Shown piece by piece: positions 26,133 through 37,900 of a stretch of 46,356 nt of DNA; position 1 is the first letter of the stretch, and each line of letters begins with the position of its first letter. The stretch is from NCBI GenBank assembly GCA_015661155.1, contig JACVQK010000008.1, positions 15,086 through 61,441 of the forward strand, written 5' to 3'. The stretch comes from Dehalococcoidia bacterium (GTDB lineage Bacteria; Chloroflexota; Dehalococcoidia; Lucifugimonadales; UBA2985). A program made the position numbers and the translations under genes. The notes under the pieces are model-generated. The model searched no databases and was not told where the DNA came from. It saw only the letters and a list, made by a program, of their open reading frames with translations.

Positions 26133-26945
26133 TTGAGACAGACCGAGATCCCGCTACGCCGAAACTTTGACGGCCTTAACCGCCAGCAGCTGCTCATCTA
26201 CGCTCGCGAGCTGGGAGAGCATCGCCAGAGAGAGCGGGGACTGGAGCACACCATCTCTCAGCGGGAGCAGCAGATGCGGGAGCTGGCGGCGGCATCCATC
26301 GCAGCTCAGGAAGAGGAGCGCCAGTACATCGCCTTCGAGGTCCACGACCGCATCGCCCAGACCCTGGCCGCCGCGTTCCAGCAGCTCCAGACCCTGGAAT
26401 CCATGACCCAGACCGACCCCAAGACACGGCAGGTGGCGGTGCGCGCCTCAAGCCTGGTACGGGAGGCCATCCGCGAGTCCCGGAACATCATGAACGACCT
26501 TCATCCCCCCGTCCTGGACGAGTTCGGTATCGCTCCCCTCATTGAGGAGGAGCTACGCAGCTTCCAGGAGCAGACGCACTGCCAGGTGAGATTCGATGTC
26601 GACTACCCGAAGAGACCACCCTCGGACGTGGAGATGGCCCTCTACCGCATTTTCCACGAGGCCCTGATCAACATCAGGAGACACGCTCCCGGCGCCAGAA
26701 AGGTGACCGTCTCCCTTGCGTACACGGGCCAGGCCGTCAGCCTCCAGGTTCAGGACGACGGTCCCGGATTCGACGTTGAGGAGGCACTCCAGGCCAAGCG
26801 GGTGGGAGGTCTCATGAGCATGCGGCGGCGGGCTGATATCCTCGGTGGGCAATTCGAGATAATCAGCTCCCTCAGCCAGGGGACCAGGGTATCTGTACTC
26901 GTGCCCGTAAATGGCAACAACCGGAAAGGGGGGCAAGGGAGATGA
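26133..26945 (+). CDS. soluble sensor histidine kinase, NarL/DegS type
   Basis: A 270-residue cytoplasmic kinase without membrane segments or a recognised sensor domain. Residues 1-60 are a charged coil (NFDGLNRQQLLIYARELGEH at 11-30). The HisKA_3 dimerisation helix carries the phospho-acceptor His71 (EVHDRIAQTL). The ATPase domain shows the N box (FHEALIN, 174-180), DDGPGF (208-213) and GGLMSMRRRA. It phosphorylates the LuxR-type regulator encoded next, whose ATG overlaps its stop. The start is TTG at 26133, chosen because AAGGAGG stands six bases before it. The input signal is unknown and may reach the coil through a partner protein. Confidence 0.9.
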   Translation: MRQTEIPLRRNFDGLNRQQLLIYARELGEHRQRERGLEHTISQREQQMRELAAASIAAQEEERQYIAFEVHDRIAQTLAAAFQQLQTLESMTQTDPKTRQVAVRASSLVREAIRESRNIMNDLHPPVLDEFGIAPLIEEELRSFQEQTHCQVRFDVDYPKRPPSDVEMALYRIFHEALINIRRHAPGARKVTVSLAYTGQAVSLQVQDDGPGFDVEEALQAKRVGGLMSMRRRADILGGQFEIISSLSQGTRVSVLVPVNGNNRKGGQGR

Positions 26946-27616
26946 CTGACCAGGGCAAGGCTCTGCAAGTGTTGCTGGTAGACGACCATCCCGTGGTCAG
27001 GGAGGGGCTTCGCTCCATGCTGAGTGGCGCTCCGGGAATCGAGGTGGTAGGCGAGGCGGCCAATGGCGAGGAGGCCATCGCGATGGTCAACGAGCTCAGT
27101 CCCCAAGTGGTGCTGACCGATATCCGTATGCCTGGTATGAACGGCATCGAGCTCACGCGAGGGATCAAGGCGGAACGGCCCAACATCGCCGTCATCGTTC
27201 TCACCATGTACGACAGCGAGATGTATGTGGTGGAGGCCCTCCGCGCCGGCGCAGCGGGATACCTGGTGAAGGACTCCTCTCGCGAACTCCTGTGCCACGC
27301 CATCAGCGTTGTGATGGACGGCGGCACTATGGTCAGAAGCAGCCTCCTCCGGCAGGCGATTCATGGGCTCTCCCGGGGGCCACGGCAGGTTGAAGATGGC
27401 CAGAGTGACCCTCAGATGATAGAGCAGCTAACAATGCGGGAGTTGGACGTGCTGCGCCTGGTGGCTCAAGGCCATGCCAACAGGGAGATCGCCTGGGAGC
27501 TGAACTTGGCGGAGGTGACTGTGAAGAAGCACGTCCAGAGCATCATCGGCAAGCTGGGAGTCTCCGACCGGACCCACGCGGCCATCGTGGCCGTGCGGCG
27601 GGGGCTGGTGGAGTAG
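26942..27616 (+). CDS. LuxR/NarL-family response regulator
   Basis: A 224-residue transcription regulator. The receiver domain has the phosphorylated Asp60 (VVLTDIRMPGMNG) and the switch lysine in GYLVKDSS. The C-terminal LuxR helix-turn-helix (LTMRELDVLRLVAQGHANRE, VTVKKHVQSIIGKLGVSDRT) binds DNA. It overlaps the kinase by ATGA, so the two are translationally coupled and almost certainly a cognate pair. A Gly/Pro-rich linker of about 25 residues separates the domains. Its targets are not known. Confidence 0.94.
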   Translation: MTDQGKALQVLLVDDHPVVREGLRSMLSGAPGIEVVGEAANGEEAIAMVNELSPQVVLTDIRMPGMNGIELTRGIKAERPNIAVIVLTMYDSEMYVVEALRAGAAGYLVKDSSRELLCHAISVVMDGGTMVRSSLLRQAIHGLSRGPRQVEDGQSDPQMIEQLTMRELDVLRLVAQGHANREIAWELNLAEVTVKKHVQSIIGKLGVSDRTHAAIVAVRRGLVE

Positions 27617-27651
27617 TCGTACAACCAGAAGGACAAGCAACGTCAGCTCCA

Positions 27652-27723
27652 ACAGGCTGCGGGGAAAGGGGTGTCCAGAGGGGCGAAGCCCCTTTGGCAG
27701 GGGTCTGGAGGTGTCCCCCAGAC
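27652..27723 (+). repeat. family B repeat
   Basis: AACAGGCTGCGGGGAAAGG, then GAGGGGCGAAGCCCC and GGGGTCTGGAGGTGTCCCCC. It separates the LuxR regulator from the lone receiver gene. Confidence 0.8.
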
Positions 27724-27754
27724 ACTCTATATCCCACTTCCAAAGGAGGGGAAA

Positions 27755-28156
27755 ATGGTCAAGAAGATACTGCTGGCCGATGACGAGGAGGGGGTCCTTG
27801 AGCTGCTATCCGCTACCCTTGGGAACGACAAGCGGTATGTTCTCTTCCTGGCCAGGGATGGAGAGGAGGCCCTCAGAATCGCCCGGAGGGAGAAACCAGA
27901 CCTCCTCTTTCTGGACGTTGTGATGCCCAAGATGAATGGATACCAGATGTGCCAGGCCCTGAAGGAGGACCCGGCCACCGCTCAAACCAGGGTAATAATG
28001 CTCACGGCCCTGGCCCAGCAGGCGCACCGGCAGAGAGCCATGGAAGCCGGGGCCGACGACTACTTCACCAAGCCCTTCAGCCCAACGGCACTGCTGAACG
28101 TGGTGGAGAACCTCGTCACCATGGGGACATTGGAGAGCTACTCTCCTCTGCCATGA
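27755..28156 (+). CDS. single-domain response regulator (CheY-like receiver)
   Basis: A 133-residue stand-alone receiver. The acid pocket is Asp9/Asp10/Glu11 (ADDEEG), the phospho-acceptor is Asp54 (LFLDVVMPKMNG), with Thr84 and Lys106 (DYFTKPF) completing the switch. There is no output domain, so it acts by protein contact or as a phosphate carrier or sink. CAAAGGAGGGG precedes the ATG at 27755, which is preferred over in-frame upstream starts that fall in the repeat. It lies between the LuxR regulator and the coil protein. Confidence 0.92.
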   Translation: MVKKILLADDEEGVLELLSATLGNDKRYVLFLARDGEEALRIARREKPDLLFLDVVMPKMNGYQMCQALKEDPATAQTRVIMLTALAQQAHRQRAMEAGADDYFTKPFSPTALLNVVENLVTMGTLESYSPLP

Positions 28157-28212
28157 GAAGCTCTGGAGGAGCAAACCCCTAGCCCAAACATCCTGGTGTG
28201 ATAGGATAGCGA

Positions 28213-28578
28213 ATGTCACCGGACGAAATGGAAGCTCCCCGTGCCTTTGAACGGCTAAGCCGGCAACAGCTGGAGACATACGCCAGGGAGCTCCGTGAGC
28301 ACTTCCAGGAGGAGCTTCGTCTGCGCAAGGAGATGGAGGCGCTGAACTGGCGAATGACGCAGCAGCTACAAGAGCTCACAGCGCTGAACCGGCTCTTTCG
28401 GCGACACCTGAGCGAGCGTTTTGCGGTGGTGGATGCCCACCGGCAGGTCCTCAGGGATCTCACAAGAGTGGCCCAGAAGACCGCTGCCCTGGCAAAACGC
28501 GCCGAGGCTCGGCTCCCTCCCGACCTCCAGGGCGCCCGCGGCCCTGGCTCAGAAAACGACGACTCCCGGGTTGAATAG
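28213..28578 (+). CDS. coiled-coil protein sharing the kinase's N-terminal module
   Basis: A 121-residue, highly charged, helical protein of no named family. Residues 11-30 (AFERLSRQQLETYARELREH) match the kinase at 26133 at the same residue positions with 13 of 20 identities, and the coil character continues in both. It lacks the phospho-acceptor helix and ATPase domain. It could pair with the kinase coil, compete with it, or bind the same signal source. A partial duplication of the kinase gene is the simplest origin. It lies 56 bases after the lone receiver, with only a weak ribosome site. Confidence 0.75.
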   Translation: MSPDEMEAPRAFERLSRQQLETYARELREHFQEELRLRKEMEALNWRMTQQLQELTALNRLFRRHLSERFAVVDAHRQVLRDLTRVAQKTAALAKRAEARLPPDLQGARGPGSENDDSRVE

Positions 28579-28610
28579 TACCTATTTACAAAACAGGCCG
28601 CTATAATCAA

Positions 28611-28840
28611 CCGCTCAGGGTGAGTGGGGAGAGGAATGTCATGCTGAGCGAAGCGAAGCATCTAGGGCGTGTGCCTTTGCCAAGTATGGTAGGCCCTAGA
28701 TTCCTCACTTCGCTGCGCTGCGTTCGGAATGACATGGGGAGCGCTGCGCAGCGAAGTGAGGAATGACATGGCTTTTTCTCACCCGCGGTAGCGGCTGTCT
28801 CCCGACCCCGCTCGTGGTGAGCCTGTCGAACCATGAGCGG
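28611..28840. repeat. composite inverted repeat region
   Basis: Begins CCGCTCAGGGTGAGTGG and ends with a CCGCTCGTGGTGAGCCTGTC element and ATGAGCGG. Between them, GCGAAGCATCTAGGGC and GCCCTAGATTCCTCACTTCG form a large imperfect hairpin, with AATGACATGG repeated twice. No gene is present. It fills most of the 430-base gap before prs. Confidence 0.75.
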
Positions 28841-28865
28841 CCCACCCCCGGTTTCCATTCTCCTT

Positions 28866-28895
28866 TTGTTAGGGGTGGGGCGGCTGTGCTATAAT
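28866..28895 (+). promoter_or_regulatory. promoter of prs-secA
   Basis: TTGTTA (28866-28871), 18-bp spacer, perfect TATAAT (28890-28895). About 105 bases of leader follow, with a small GGTGAT/ATCACC hairpin at 28931-28948. I do not recognise a riboswitch. Confidence 0.55.
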
Positions 28896-29008
28896 CACGA
28901 CGGAGCGATTTGAGACGCCCAGCGATACACGGTGATGGTAATATCACCTTGGGCCTCCTCAAGAAAACAGCGCCGCCGCTCAAGCAAACCAATAGCTAAG
29001 AGGGGATA

Positions 29009-29959
29009 ATGATTCGCTACGATGACATGAGAGTATTCACGGGAAGAGCCCACCCCACTCTGGCCGAGGACATTTGCCAATACCTGAAGATTCCCCTGGG
29101 GAAGGCCAACGTCTTCAAGTTCAGCAACGACAACACCTTTGTCCAGTTTCTGGAGAACGTTCGCCAGCGAGACGTCTTTCTTGTCCAGCCCTTCGCCTAT
29201 CCTCCCAACGATCACATCATGGAGCTGCTGATAATGATTGACGCCGCCAAGAGGGCCTCCGCGGGGCGTATCACCGCTGTCATTCCCTACTACGCCTACG
29301 GCCGTACCGACAAGAAGGACCAGCCCAGGGTTCCCATCACGGCGCGCCTGGTGGCCGACCTCCTGAGCGTTGCCGGAGCGGACAGGGTGCTTACCGTAGA
29401 CCTTCACGCCGGACAGATCCAGGGGTTCTTCAATATACCCGTGGATGAGCTTACCGCCCTGCCCATTCTCGCCCGCTATTTCCTGGGCAAGGGGCTGGAC
29501 AACCTGGTGGTGGTGGCGGTGGACATCGGCATCAGCAAGCGCTCCAGGGACATGGCGGCCAGGTTGAAGGTGCCCCTGGCCATCATCGAGAAGCGGCGTC
29601 CCAACACCAATGAGGAGAGGGTGGAGAGCCTCAACGTCATCGGCGACGTGGCGGGAAAGGTAGCCCTCACCTTCGACGATGAGATAGACACCGCCGGCAC
29701 CCTCACGTCCGCCGTGGCCGCCCTGGAGAAGGCGGGGGTGAAGGAGGTATACTCCTGTTGCACCCACCCGGTCCTCTCCGGCCCGGGGACCCATCGGGTG
29801 GACATGAGCTCCATAAAAGAGCTGGTGGTGACCGACACCCTTCCTCTGCCCTATGAGAAGCGTAACGGCAAGATAGTCGTGCTTTCGGTAGCTCCCCTCC
29901 TGGGAGAGGCCATCCGACGGATTCACGAAGGCCTCTCCGTGGGGGCCATGTTCGAGTAG
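29009..29959 (+). CDS. prs: ribose-phosphate pyrophosphokinase
   Basis: A 316-residue enzyme making PRPP from ribose 5-phosphate and ATP, the precursor for nucleotides, histidine, tryptophan and NAD. Signatures: YYAYGRTDKKDQPR (ATP loop), RVLTVDLHAGQIQGFF (metal site) and the PRPP loop FDDEIDTAGTL. Canonical enzymes usually have DDMIDTAGT, so Met to Glu is a mild change. AGAGGGGAT precedes the ATG. secA starts 15 bases after its stop, so the two are probably cotranscribed. Confidence 0.95.
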   Translation: MIRYDDMRVFTGRAHPTLAEDICQYLKIPLGKANVFKFSNDNTFVQFLENVRQRDVFLVQPFAYPPNDHIMELLIMIDAAKRASAGRITAVIPYYAYGRTDKKDQPRVPITARLVADLLSVAGADRVLTVDLHAGQIQGFFNIPVDELTALPILARYFLGKGLDNLVVVAVDIGISKRSRDMAARLKVPLAIIEKRRPNTNEERVESLNVIGDVAGKVALTFDDEIDTAGTLTSAVAALEKAGVKEVYSCCTHPVLSGPGTHRVDMSSIKELVVTDTLPLPYEKRNGKIVVLSVAPLLGEAIRRIHEGLSVGAMFE

Positions 29960-29974
29960 AAGAGATGTCAGACC

Positions 29975-32602
<2,628 letters not shown>

Positions 32603-32605
<3 letters not shown>

Positions 32606-32650
32606 CAGGGCGTGCCCTGCACCCATACTCCTCAGAGGCATCTACAGGCG
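32603..32650 (+). repeat. family A repeat after secA
   Basis: TAGCAGGGCGTGCCCTGCAC begins at the secA stop codon itself. A CTCAGAGGCATCTACA tail like that at 20091 follows. Confidence 0.75.
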
Positions 32651-32707
32651 AGTTGTCCTTCCCAGTAAGGAAGCGGACTTACGCAATCAAGCACCAGGCA
32701 GGGTGTT

Positions 32708-32815
32708 GAATAGGGGGGGGTGCAGGGGGCGAAGCCCCCGCCGGGGGTCTGGGGGTGTCCCCCAGATATAAGTTCTTCCCCCTTCCTGGCCAGGAAGGGG
32801 GCCAGGGGGATGGTC
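32708..32815 (+). repeat. family B repeat
   Basis: GCAGGGGGCGAAGCCCCC, GGGGGTCTGGGGGTGTCCCC and a CCTTCCTGGCCAGGAAGG hairpin in succession. Three hairpins lie between the convergent secA and PHP genes, which suits bidirectional transcript ends. Confidence 0.8.
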
Positions 32816-32848
32816 GAAGGAGTCTGGGCTGTACCCGGGGGGTAGCTT

Positions 32849-33523
32849 CTAGCCAGGCTGGGCAGCCAGCCGGAGCCGCTGGAGCAGGCTCAGGGGATTG
32901 CCCTCCAGGAGAAGGTAGGTCTCCTCTTCGGACAGGCCGGCTCCCCGGGCTATCTTCCCCGCCATCTCCGGGGTGAGAAGGTCATCGGGGCCGTGGGCGT
33001 CGGAGTCCAGAAGGAGCCTGGCTCCCCTGCGCAGGGCCAGTCGGGCCACGTGGCCGTTGGTGAGAGAGTGGCCCCGGCGGGCGGATATCTCCAGGAAAAC
33101 GCCCCTCTCCGCTGCCAGGGCTGCCTCCTCCTCCGTGATGAGCCCCGGATGGGCCAGGATGTCCACGTGGGGGGAACTGAGGGCCGACAGGTTAGTTCCC
33201 GGCTCCACAGGCTCCACGATGGTCTCTCCGTGGACTACCACCACCTGGGCCCCCAGCTCCCTGGCCCGCCGGGCCGCCTCGCCGACCAGGTCCTGGGGCA
33301 CGTGGGTGATCTCCACGCCGGGGAGGGCCACTATGCCCCACGCCTCGGTGGCCCTGCGGCACTCCCCTATCAGAATACCCAGAACCCGTTCCTGGTCCTC
33401 CAGGCCCACGTGGTCGGTAACGGCGATGGCCCCATACCCCTGGACATGGGCCCTGTGAATGAGCTCCATGGGCGAAAGCACCCCGTCGCTGAGGAAGGTG
33501 TGGGTATGAAAGTCGTATATCAT
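32849..33523 (-). CDS. PHP-domain phosphoesterase, histidinol-phosphatase-like
   Basis: A 224-residue PHP-superfamily enzyme. Metal ligands in order: DFHTHTFLSDG at the start, VTDHVG, EITHV, HGE, HPGLI, then DSDAHGPDDL near the end. This compact version resembles stand-alone histidinol phosphatases, but histidine genes are absent here, so the substrate is open. The ATG at 33523 is chosen because it opens the conserved MIYDFHTH strand. Upstream in-frame codons read into repeats. It converges with secA. Confidence 0.88.
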   Translation of the reverse strand: MIYDFHTHTFLSDGVLSPMELIHRAHVQGYGAIAVTDHVGLEDQERVLGILIGECRRATEAWGIVALPGVEITHVPQDLVGEAARRARELGAQVVVVHGETIVEPVEPGTNLSALSSPHVDILAHPGLITEEEAALAAERGVFLEISARRGHSLTNGHVARLALRRGARLLLDSDAHGPDDLLTPEMAGKIARGAGLSEEETYLLLEGNPLSLLQRLRLAAQPG

Positions 33524-33581
33524 CGCGGTCTGCCCAATCCCTGGCACCAGAGGATAGCACGAATGAAGGGCCACCAACAAT

Positions 33582-33725
33582 AGGCAGGCTGCTAAAAAAG
33601 GGGGAGTGCAGAGGGGGCGAAGCCCCTTCCGACGGGGGTCTGGGGGTGTCCCCCAGATTCCTTTTCCTCCCCCCTCTCCCTTGGCAAGGGAGAGGGGGAC
33701 ACAGGGGGTGAGGGTTTTCCGAACA
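33582..33725 (+). repeat. family B repeat, longest copy
   Basis: Runs from CAGGCTGCTAAAAAAGGGGG through GGGGGCGAAGCCCC, the GTCTGGGGGTGTCCCCCAG hairpin and CTCTCCCTTGGCAAGGGAG to TTTTCCGAACAG. The right end matches the terminal inverted repeat of the 25179 element. The left end has decayed. It fills the gap between the divergent PHP and methyltransferase genes. Confidence 0.85.
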
Positions 33726-33857
33726 GATGATGGGTCATCGTGAAGGGAGCGCAGACCCTCCGAAGGGCGTCGGTGCCCAGTGGACAACGCCCCGGAACGG
33801 CTCTATAGTTGGGGAAAACTGGTTGCCCCGCGGGGGAGCAAGGAGTCCGCGGAAGGG

Positions 33858-34697
33858 ATGAATGAGGTAGATTGGGTCGGGCTGTGGCGGGAGCTAAGCG
33901 AGCGCCTTCGCCGTCCGGAGGTCGCAGGAGAGGAGAGGCGGGCTGACCGGTGGAGGGAGCGTGCCCAGGGCTTCGACGCCGCGGTGAAACGGAAGAAGGA
34001 GCGCTCTGACCCCCTCCTGGATTTCGTGGTGGGAAGGCTTCACCAGGGGGACACGGCCCTGGACATCGGCGCCGGCACGGGCAGCTTCGCCATCCCCATG
34101 GCCAGGGTGGCCCGGAGGGTCACCGCGGTGGAGCCATCGCAGAGCATGGCCGCCATCCTGCGGGAGAACGCCGCCGCTCAGGGGCTGGTCAACATCGACC
34201 TGGTGGAGGCCCGATGGGAGGATACGGAGGTGGAACCTCATGACGTGGCCGTCTGCTCCCACGCCATGTACTCCAGCCCGGACCTGGTGGGTTTCGTTGG
34301 CAAGATGGAGCGGAGCGCCAGGAGTACCTGCTTCCTGCTGATGCGGGTTCCCAGCCACGACGGGATAATCGGAGAGATCTCCCGCCGCATCTACGGACAG
34401 CCTCACGACAGCCCCAACTTCGTGGTGGGCTACAATGTGCTGCACGGCATGGGCATCTACGCCAACGTGATGATGGAGCCCGTTGAGCGCTTCTGGGCCG
34501 ACGATAGCCTGGACGATGCCCTGGTGCGGGCCAAGCGCCACCTGCGGCTGGGCAACGGCACCGCCCACGATGACACGATTCGGGAGCTTCTGGCACAGCG
34601 TCTGACCTTCAGGGAAGGCCAGTACCACTGGCCCGATGGCATGCGCTCAGCGCTGGTCTGGTGGGACACCTCACGTCCAGGCTCGCCGCGCCCGTAG
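33858..34697 (+). CDS. class I SAM-dependent methyltransferase
   Basis: A 279-residue Rossmann methyltransferase. Motif I is ALDIGAGTGSFAIPMA, the acidic residue after strand 2 is VTAVEPSQSM, and motif II is the VAVCSHAMYSSPD region. Substrate unknown. A charged N-terminal helix of about 60 residues precedes the fold. The ATG at 33858 with GGAAGGG directly before it is preferred to a GTG at 33780 whose extra residues are repeat-like. It is unrelated in detail to the smaller methyltransferase at 6543. Confidence 0.82.
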   Translation: MNEVDWVGLWRELSERLRRPEVAGEERRADRWRERAQGFDAAVKRKKERSDPLLDFVVGRLHQGDTALDIGAGTGSFAIPMARVARRVTAVEPSQSMAAILRENAAAQGLVNIDLVEARWEDTEVEPHDVAVCSHAMYSSPDLVGFVGKMERSARSTCFLLMRVPSHDGIIGEISRRIYGQPHDSPNFVVGYNVLHGMGIYANVMMEPVERFWADDSLDDALVRAKRHLRLGNGTAHDDTIRELLAQRLTFREGQYHWPDGMRSALVWWDTSRPGSPRP

Positions 34698-34770
34698 GCG
34701 AGTAGCTGCGTCTTCGGGATTATTCACTAAGAGGGTATTTCCAAAGCCGCGGAAGGCCCCCCATCCTAGC

Positions 34771-34823
34771 CTTCCCCCGTCTGCGGGGGAAGGGATTTCT
34801 CTCCCCCGTGCAACGGGGGAGAG
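34771..34823 (+). repeat. tandem GC-rich hairpins
   Basis: Two adjacent perfect stems: 34771-34779 with 34784-34792 (9 bp) and 34799-34809 with 34813-34823 (11 bp). They lie between the methyltransferase and the giant membrane protein and may end the former's transcript. Confidence 0.6.
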
Positions 34824-34886
34824 TCAGAGAGGGGGCAGGCGATTCCCAATGTAGCGCGTCCCTTGGGAAACACGCTCTAAGCCAAA

Positions 34887-34915
34887 TTGCCCGCCGCTAT
34901 CCACCTTGCTACAAT
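34887..34915 (+). promoter_or_regulatory. promoter for the giant membrane protein gene
   Basis: TTGCCC (34887-34892), 17-bp spacer, TACAAT (34910-34915). It implies transcription from about 34922 and so favours the ATG at 34955 as start. Confidence 0.5.
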
Positions 34916-34954
34916 GGCTCCATTGTGGAGACCTCCATCCCAAAAGCGTCGCCG

Positions 34955-37900
34955 ATGTTCCTCTTGGGTAGGCTGGCCCTCAAGGCGGGCAGTTTAGCCG
35001 TTGCCTTCGCACCAGCGCTCATAGTCGCCCTCGCCCTGGCCCTACGCGTCTACGGCATAAACTGGGACCATGGAAACCTCTTCCACCCCGATGAGCGGGC
35101 CATCCTCTTCAAGGTGAACGAGCTGCGCTGGCCTGCCCTCTCCAACCTGGCTGTCCTCCTGGACGCCGAAAGAAGTCCCCTGAACCCTCGCTGGTTCCCC
35201 TACGGAAGCCTTCCCCTTTATGCGGTGAAGGCTGTGGAAGGGATGCTCTCTCCCTTCCAAGACCTGGGACTGTACGAGCTGAGGTTCGTCGGCAGGAGCC
35301 TCTCCGCCCTGGCGGACACGGGGACGGTGCTGATGGTGTTCCTCCTGGCGACCCGCCTCTACTCACGAAGGGTGGGGATTCTGGCCTCGCTCATGGTTGC
35401 CCTCGCGGTGCTGCACATCCAGCTCAGCCACTTCTACGCCGTGGACACCTACCTGACCTTCTTCGTCGTGGCCTCGGTGTATTTCATGGCCCGCCTGATG
35501 CAAGAGGGACGCCTGGGAAGCTCCCTGCTGGCGGGGGCCTTCTTGGGTCTGGCCCTGGCCTCCAAGATAAGCGTGGCTCCCCTGTTCCTGGCCTTCGGGG
35601 CGGCCCACCTCATCTACGCCTTCTCACCCTCTGGCAAGCATCTCTCCCTGGCCAGACCCTCCAGGGCTCTCCTCGCGGCCACCGCCCGCAACCTCATTGC
35701 GGGCGGCATGGCAGCCCTGGCGGTCTTCTTCATCACCACGCCCTACGCCTTTCTGGACTGGGGCAGGCCCAATCCGTGCCAGGTGCCCTTCTCCTTCCTC
35801 CGGTTCCTGGACAACAACTACTTCGCCTGCGATGTGGGAGAACAGCTCAACATGGTGCGGGGCACATCGGGGCTGCCCTTCACCCAGCAGTACGCGGGCA
35901 CCACGCCTTACTGGTATCAGATTCAGCAGCTGGCCCTCTTCGGCCTGGGCCTGCCCCTGGGGATAGTGGCCTGGGCCTCTGTCCTGTTTACCGCCGTCCT
36001 GGCCGTGGCCCGCCGCAACAAGGGCGACCTGCTGCTGCTGGCCTGGGTAGTCCCCTACTTCCTCCTCACAGGCTATTTGCAGGTGAAGTTCCTGCGGTAC
36101 ATGCTGCCCCTGACCCCCTTCCTTCTCATCCTGGGGTCGCGAATGCTCTTCTGGGTGCGAGACTGGGCCGCGAAGCACAGACCCCGTCAGACGGCCCTGG
36201 TTCCCTGGGCTATCGGCCTTGTGGTCTTCGCCACGGGCTTCTATGCCCTCTCCTACGTCACCATATACAGCAGGCCCCACACCGCGGTTCGGGCCTCCCA
36301 GTGGATCAACGAAAACGTGCCCAAAGGCGCGGTGGTTTTGCAAGAGCACTGGGAGGAGGGTATACCCAGCGTGCCGGGCTACAACTTCGGGTGCCGCGGT
36401 GTTCTCGGCGATGCCAGGACATGTATGTACATGTACGACTCCGACGACGTCATTTACCCCGGCGGCAAGGACAAGATGACCAGGGTGGCGGATCAGCTCG
36501 CCGGGGCCGATTACCTGGTCTTCTACAGCAACCGTCTCTACGGGAGCATACCACGCCTGCCGGAGCGCTACCCCCAGAGCGGCGAGTACTACCGCAAGCT
36601 GTTCGGAGGGGAGCTGGGCTACGAGTTGGAGCACTGGGAAGCCTCATACCCGGAGCTCATGGGCCTGGCCTTTGTGGACGATACCTTCTCCCGCCCAGAC
36701 CTGCCCACCCCCGCCGCCCTGGGGCCCTACCGGCCAGCCTCCGTGGTCTTGAACCTGGGCTACGCCGACGAGAGCTTCAGCGTGTACGACCACCCCAAGG
36801 TGCTCATATTCAAGAACCAGGAGCGTCTGAGCGCATCGGAGATACTGGGCCGTCTGGAGGAAGCCACCCCTGAAGCAGTCGCGGGGAAGAGCCTGCTGCT
36901 GAGCAGGGCGACCCTGGCGGCCCAGCAAGCAGGGGGGACATGGGCCAGCATCTTCGACCCCGACGGCCTGTCCAACCGCTTCCCCGTCGTCATATGGCTT
37001 GTGTGGGTGCAGGGCCTGGCTCTCCTGGCCCTGCCCCTGGGCCTCTTTCTCTTCAAGGCCCTGCCGGACAGGGGATACCTCCTGGCCAAGCCCCTGGGGA
37101 TTCTCCTCACGGCCTACCTGTCCTGGCTCTTCGCCAGCCTCCATTGGACGACCTTCTCCCGGGACTCCATTCTGCTGGCCGCTCTCCTGATGGCGGCGGC
37201 CTCGCTCCTGATTGTATACACTCGCCGGGTGGATATGGCCGCCTTCTTCCGGGAGAACCTCCGCCTGGTGGTGATAGGAGAAGCCCTGTTCCTGGGGACT
37301 TTCCTACTGTTCCTGCTGATTCGAGCCGCCAACCCCGACCTGTGGCATCCCTACAACGGCGGGGAGAAACCCATGGACTTCGCCTACCTCAACGCGGTGG
37401 TGCGCTCCACCTACATGCCCCCCTACGACCCCTGGTTCGCCGGGGGGTACATCAACTACTACTACTTTGGGCAGCTTATCGTCGCAAGCCTCATCAAGGT
37501 CACGGGTATACTGCCGGAGGTGGCCTTCAACCTGGCGATACCCCTCTTCTTTGCCCTCACGGTGGTGGGAGCCTACTCCCTGGTGTACAATCTGGCAGAG
37601 GGCACCCGGCGCGCCAAGGGCATGGTCGGGGGCAGGACGTCGCCCATCGTGGCGGGGCTTGTCGCGGCCTTCTTCGTCGCCCTCATGGGCAACCTGGACG
37701 GTGTGGTGCAGGTGGGTCAGGGCCTGGCCCGGGTGTGGCGCGACAACCTGCCCTTCGGCACCTTCGACTTCTGGCGCAGCAGCCGCATGATACCTCCCGG
37801 GGAGCCTCGTGGGTACGAGATCACCGAGTTCCCCTTCTTCACCTTCCTCTTCGGCGACCTGCACGCCCACCTGATGGCCATTCCCTTCACCCTGCTGTCC

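Noticed and set aside
33524-33787. Longer start for the second PHP protein
   Set aside because: The additional residues are encoded by a family B repeat. The conserved fold begins at MIYDFHTH.
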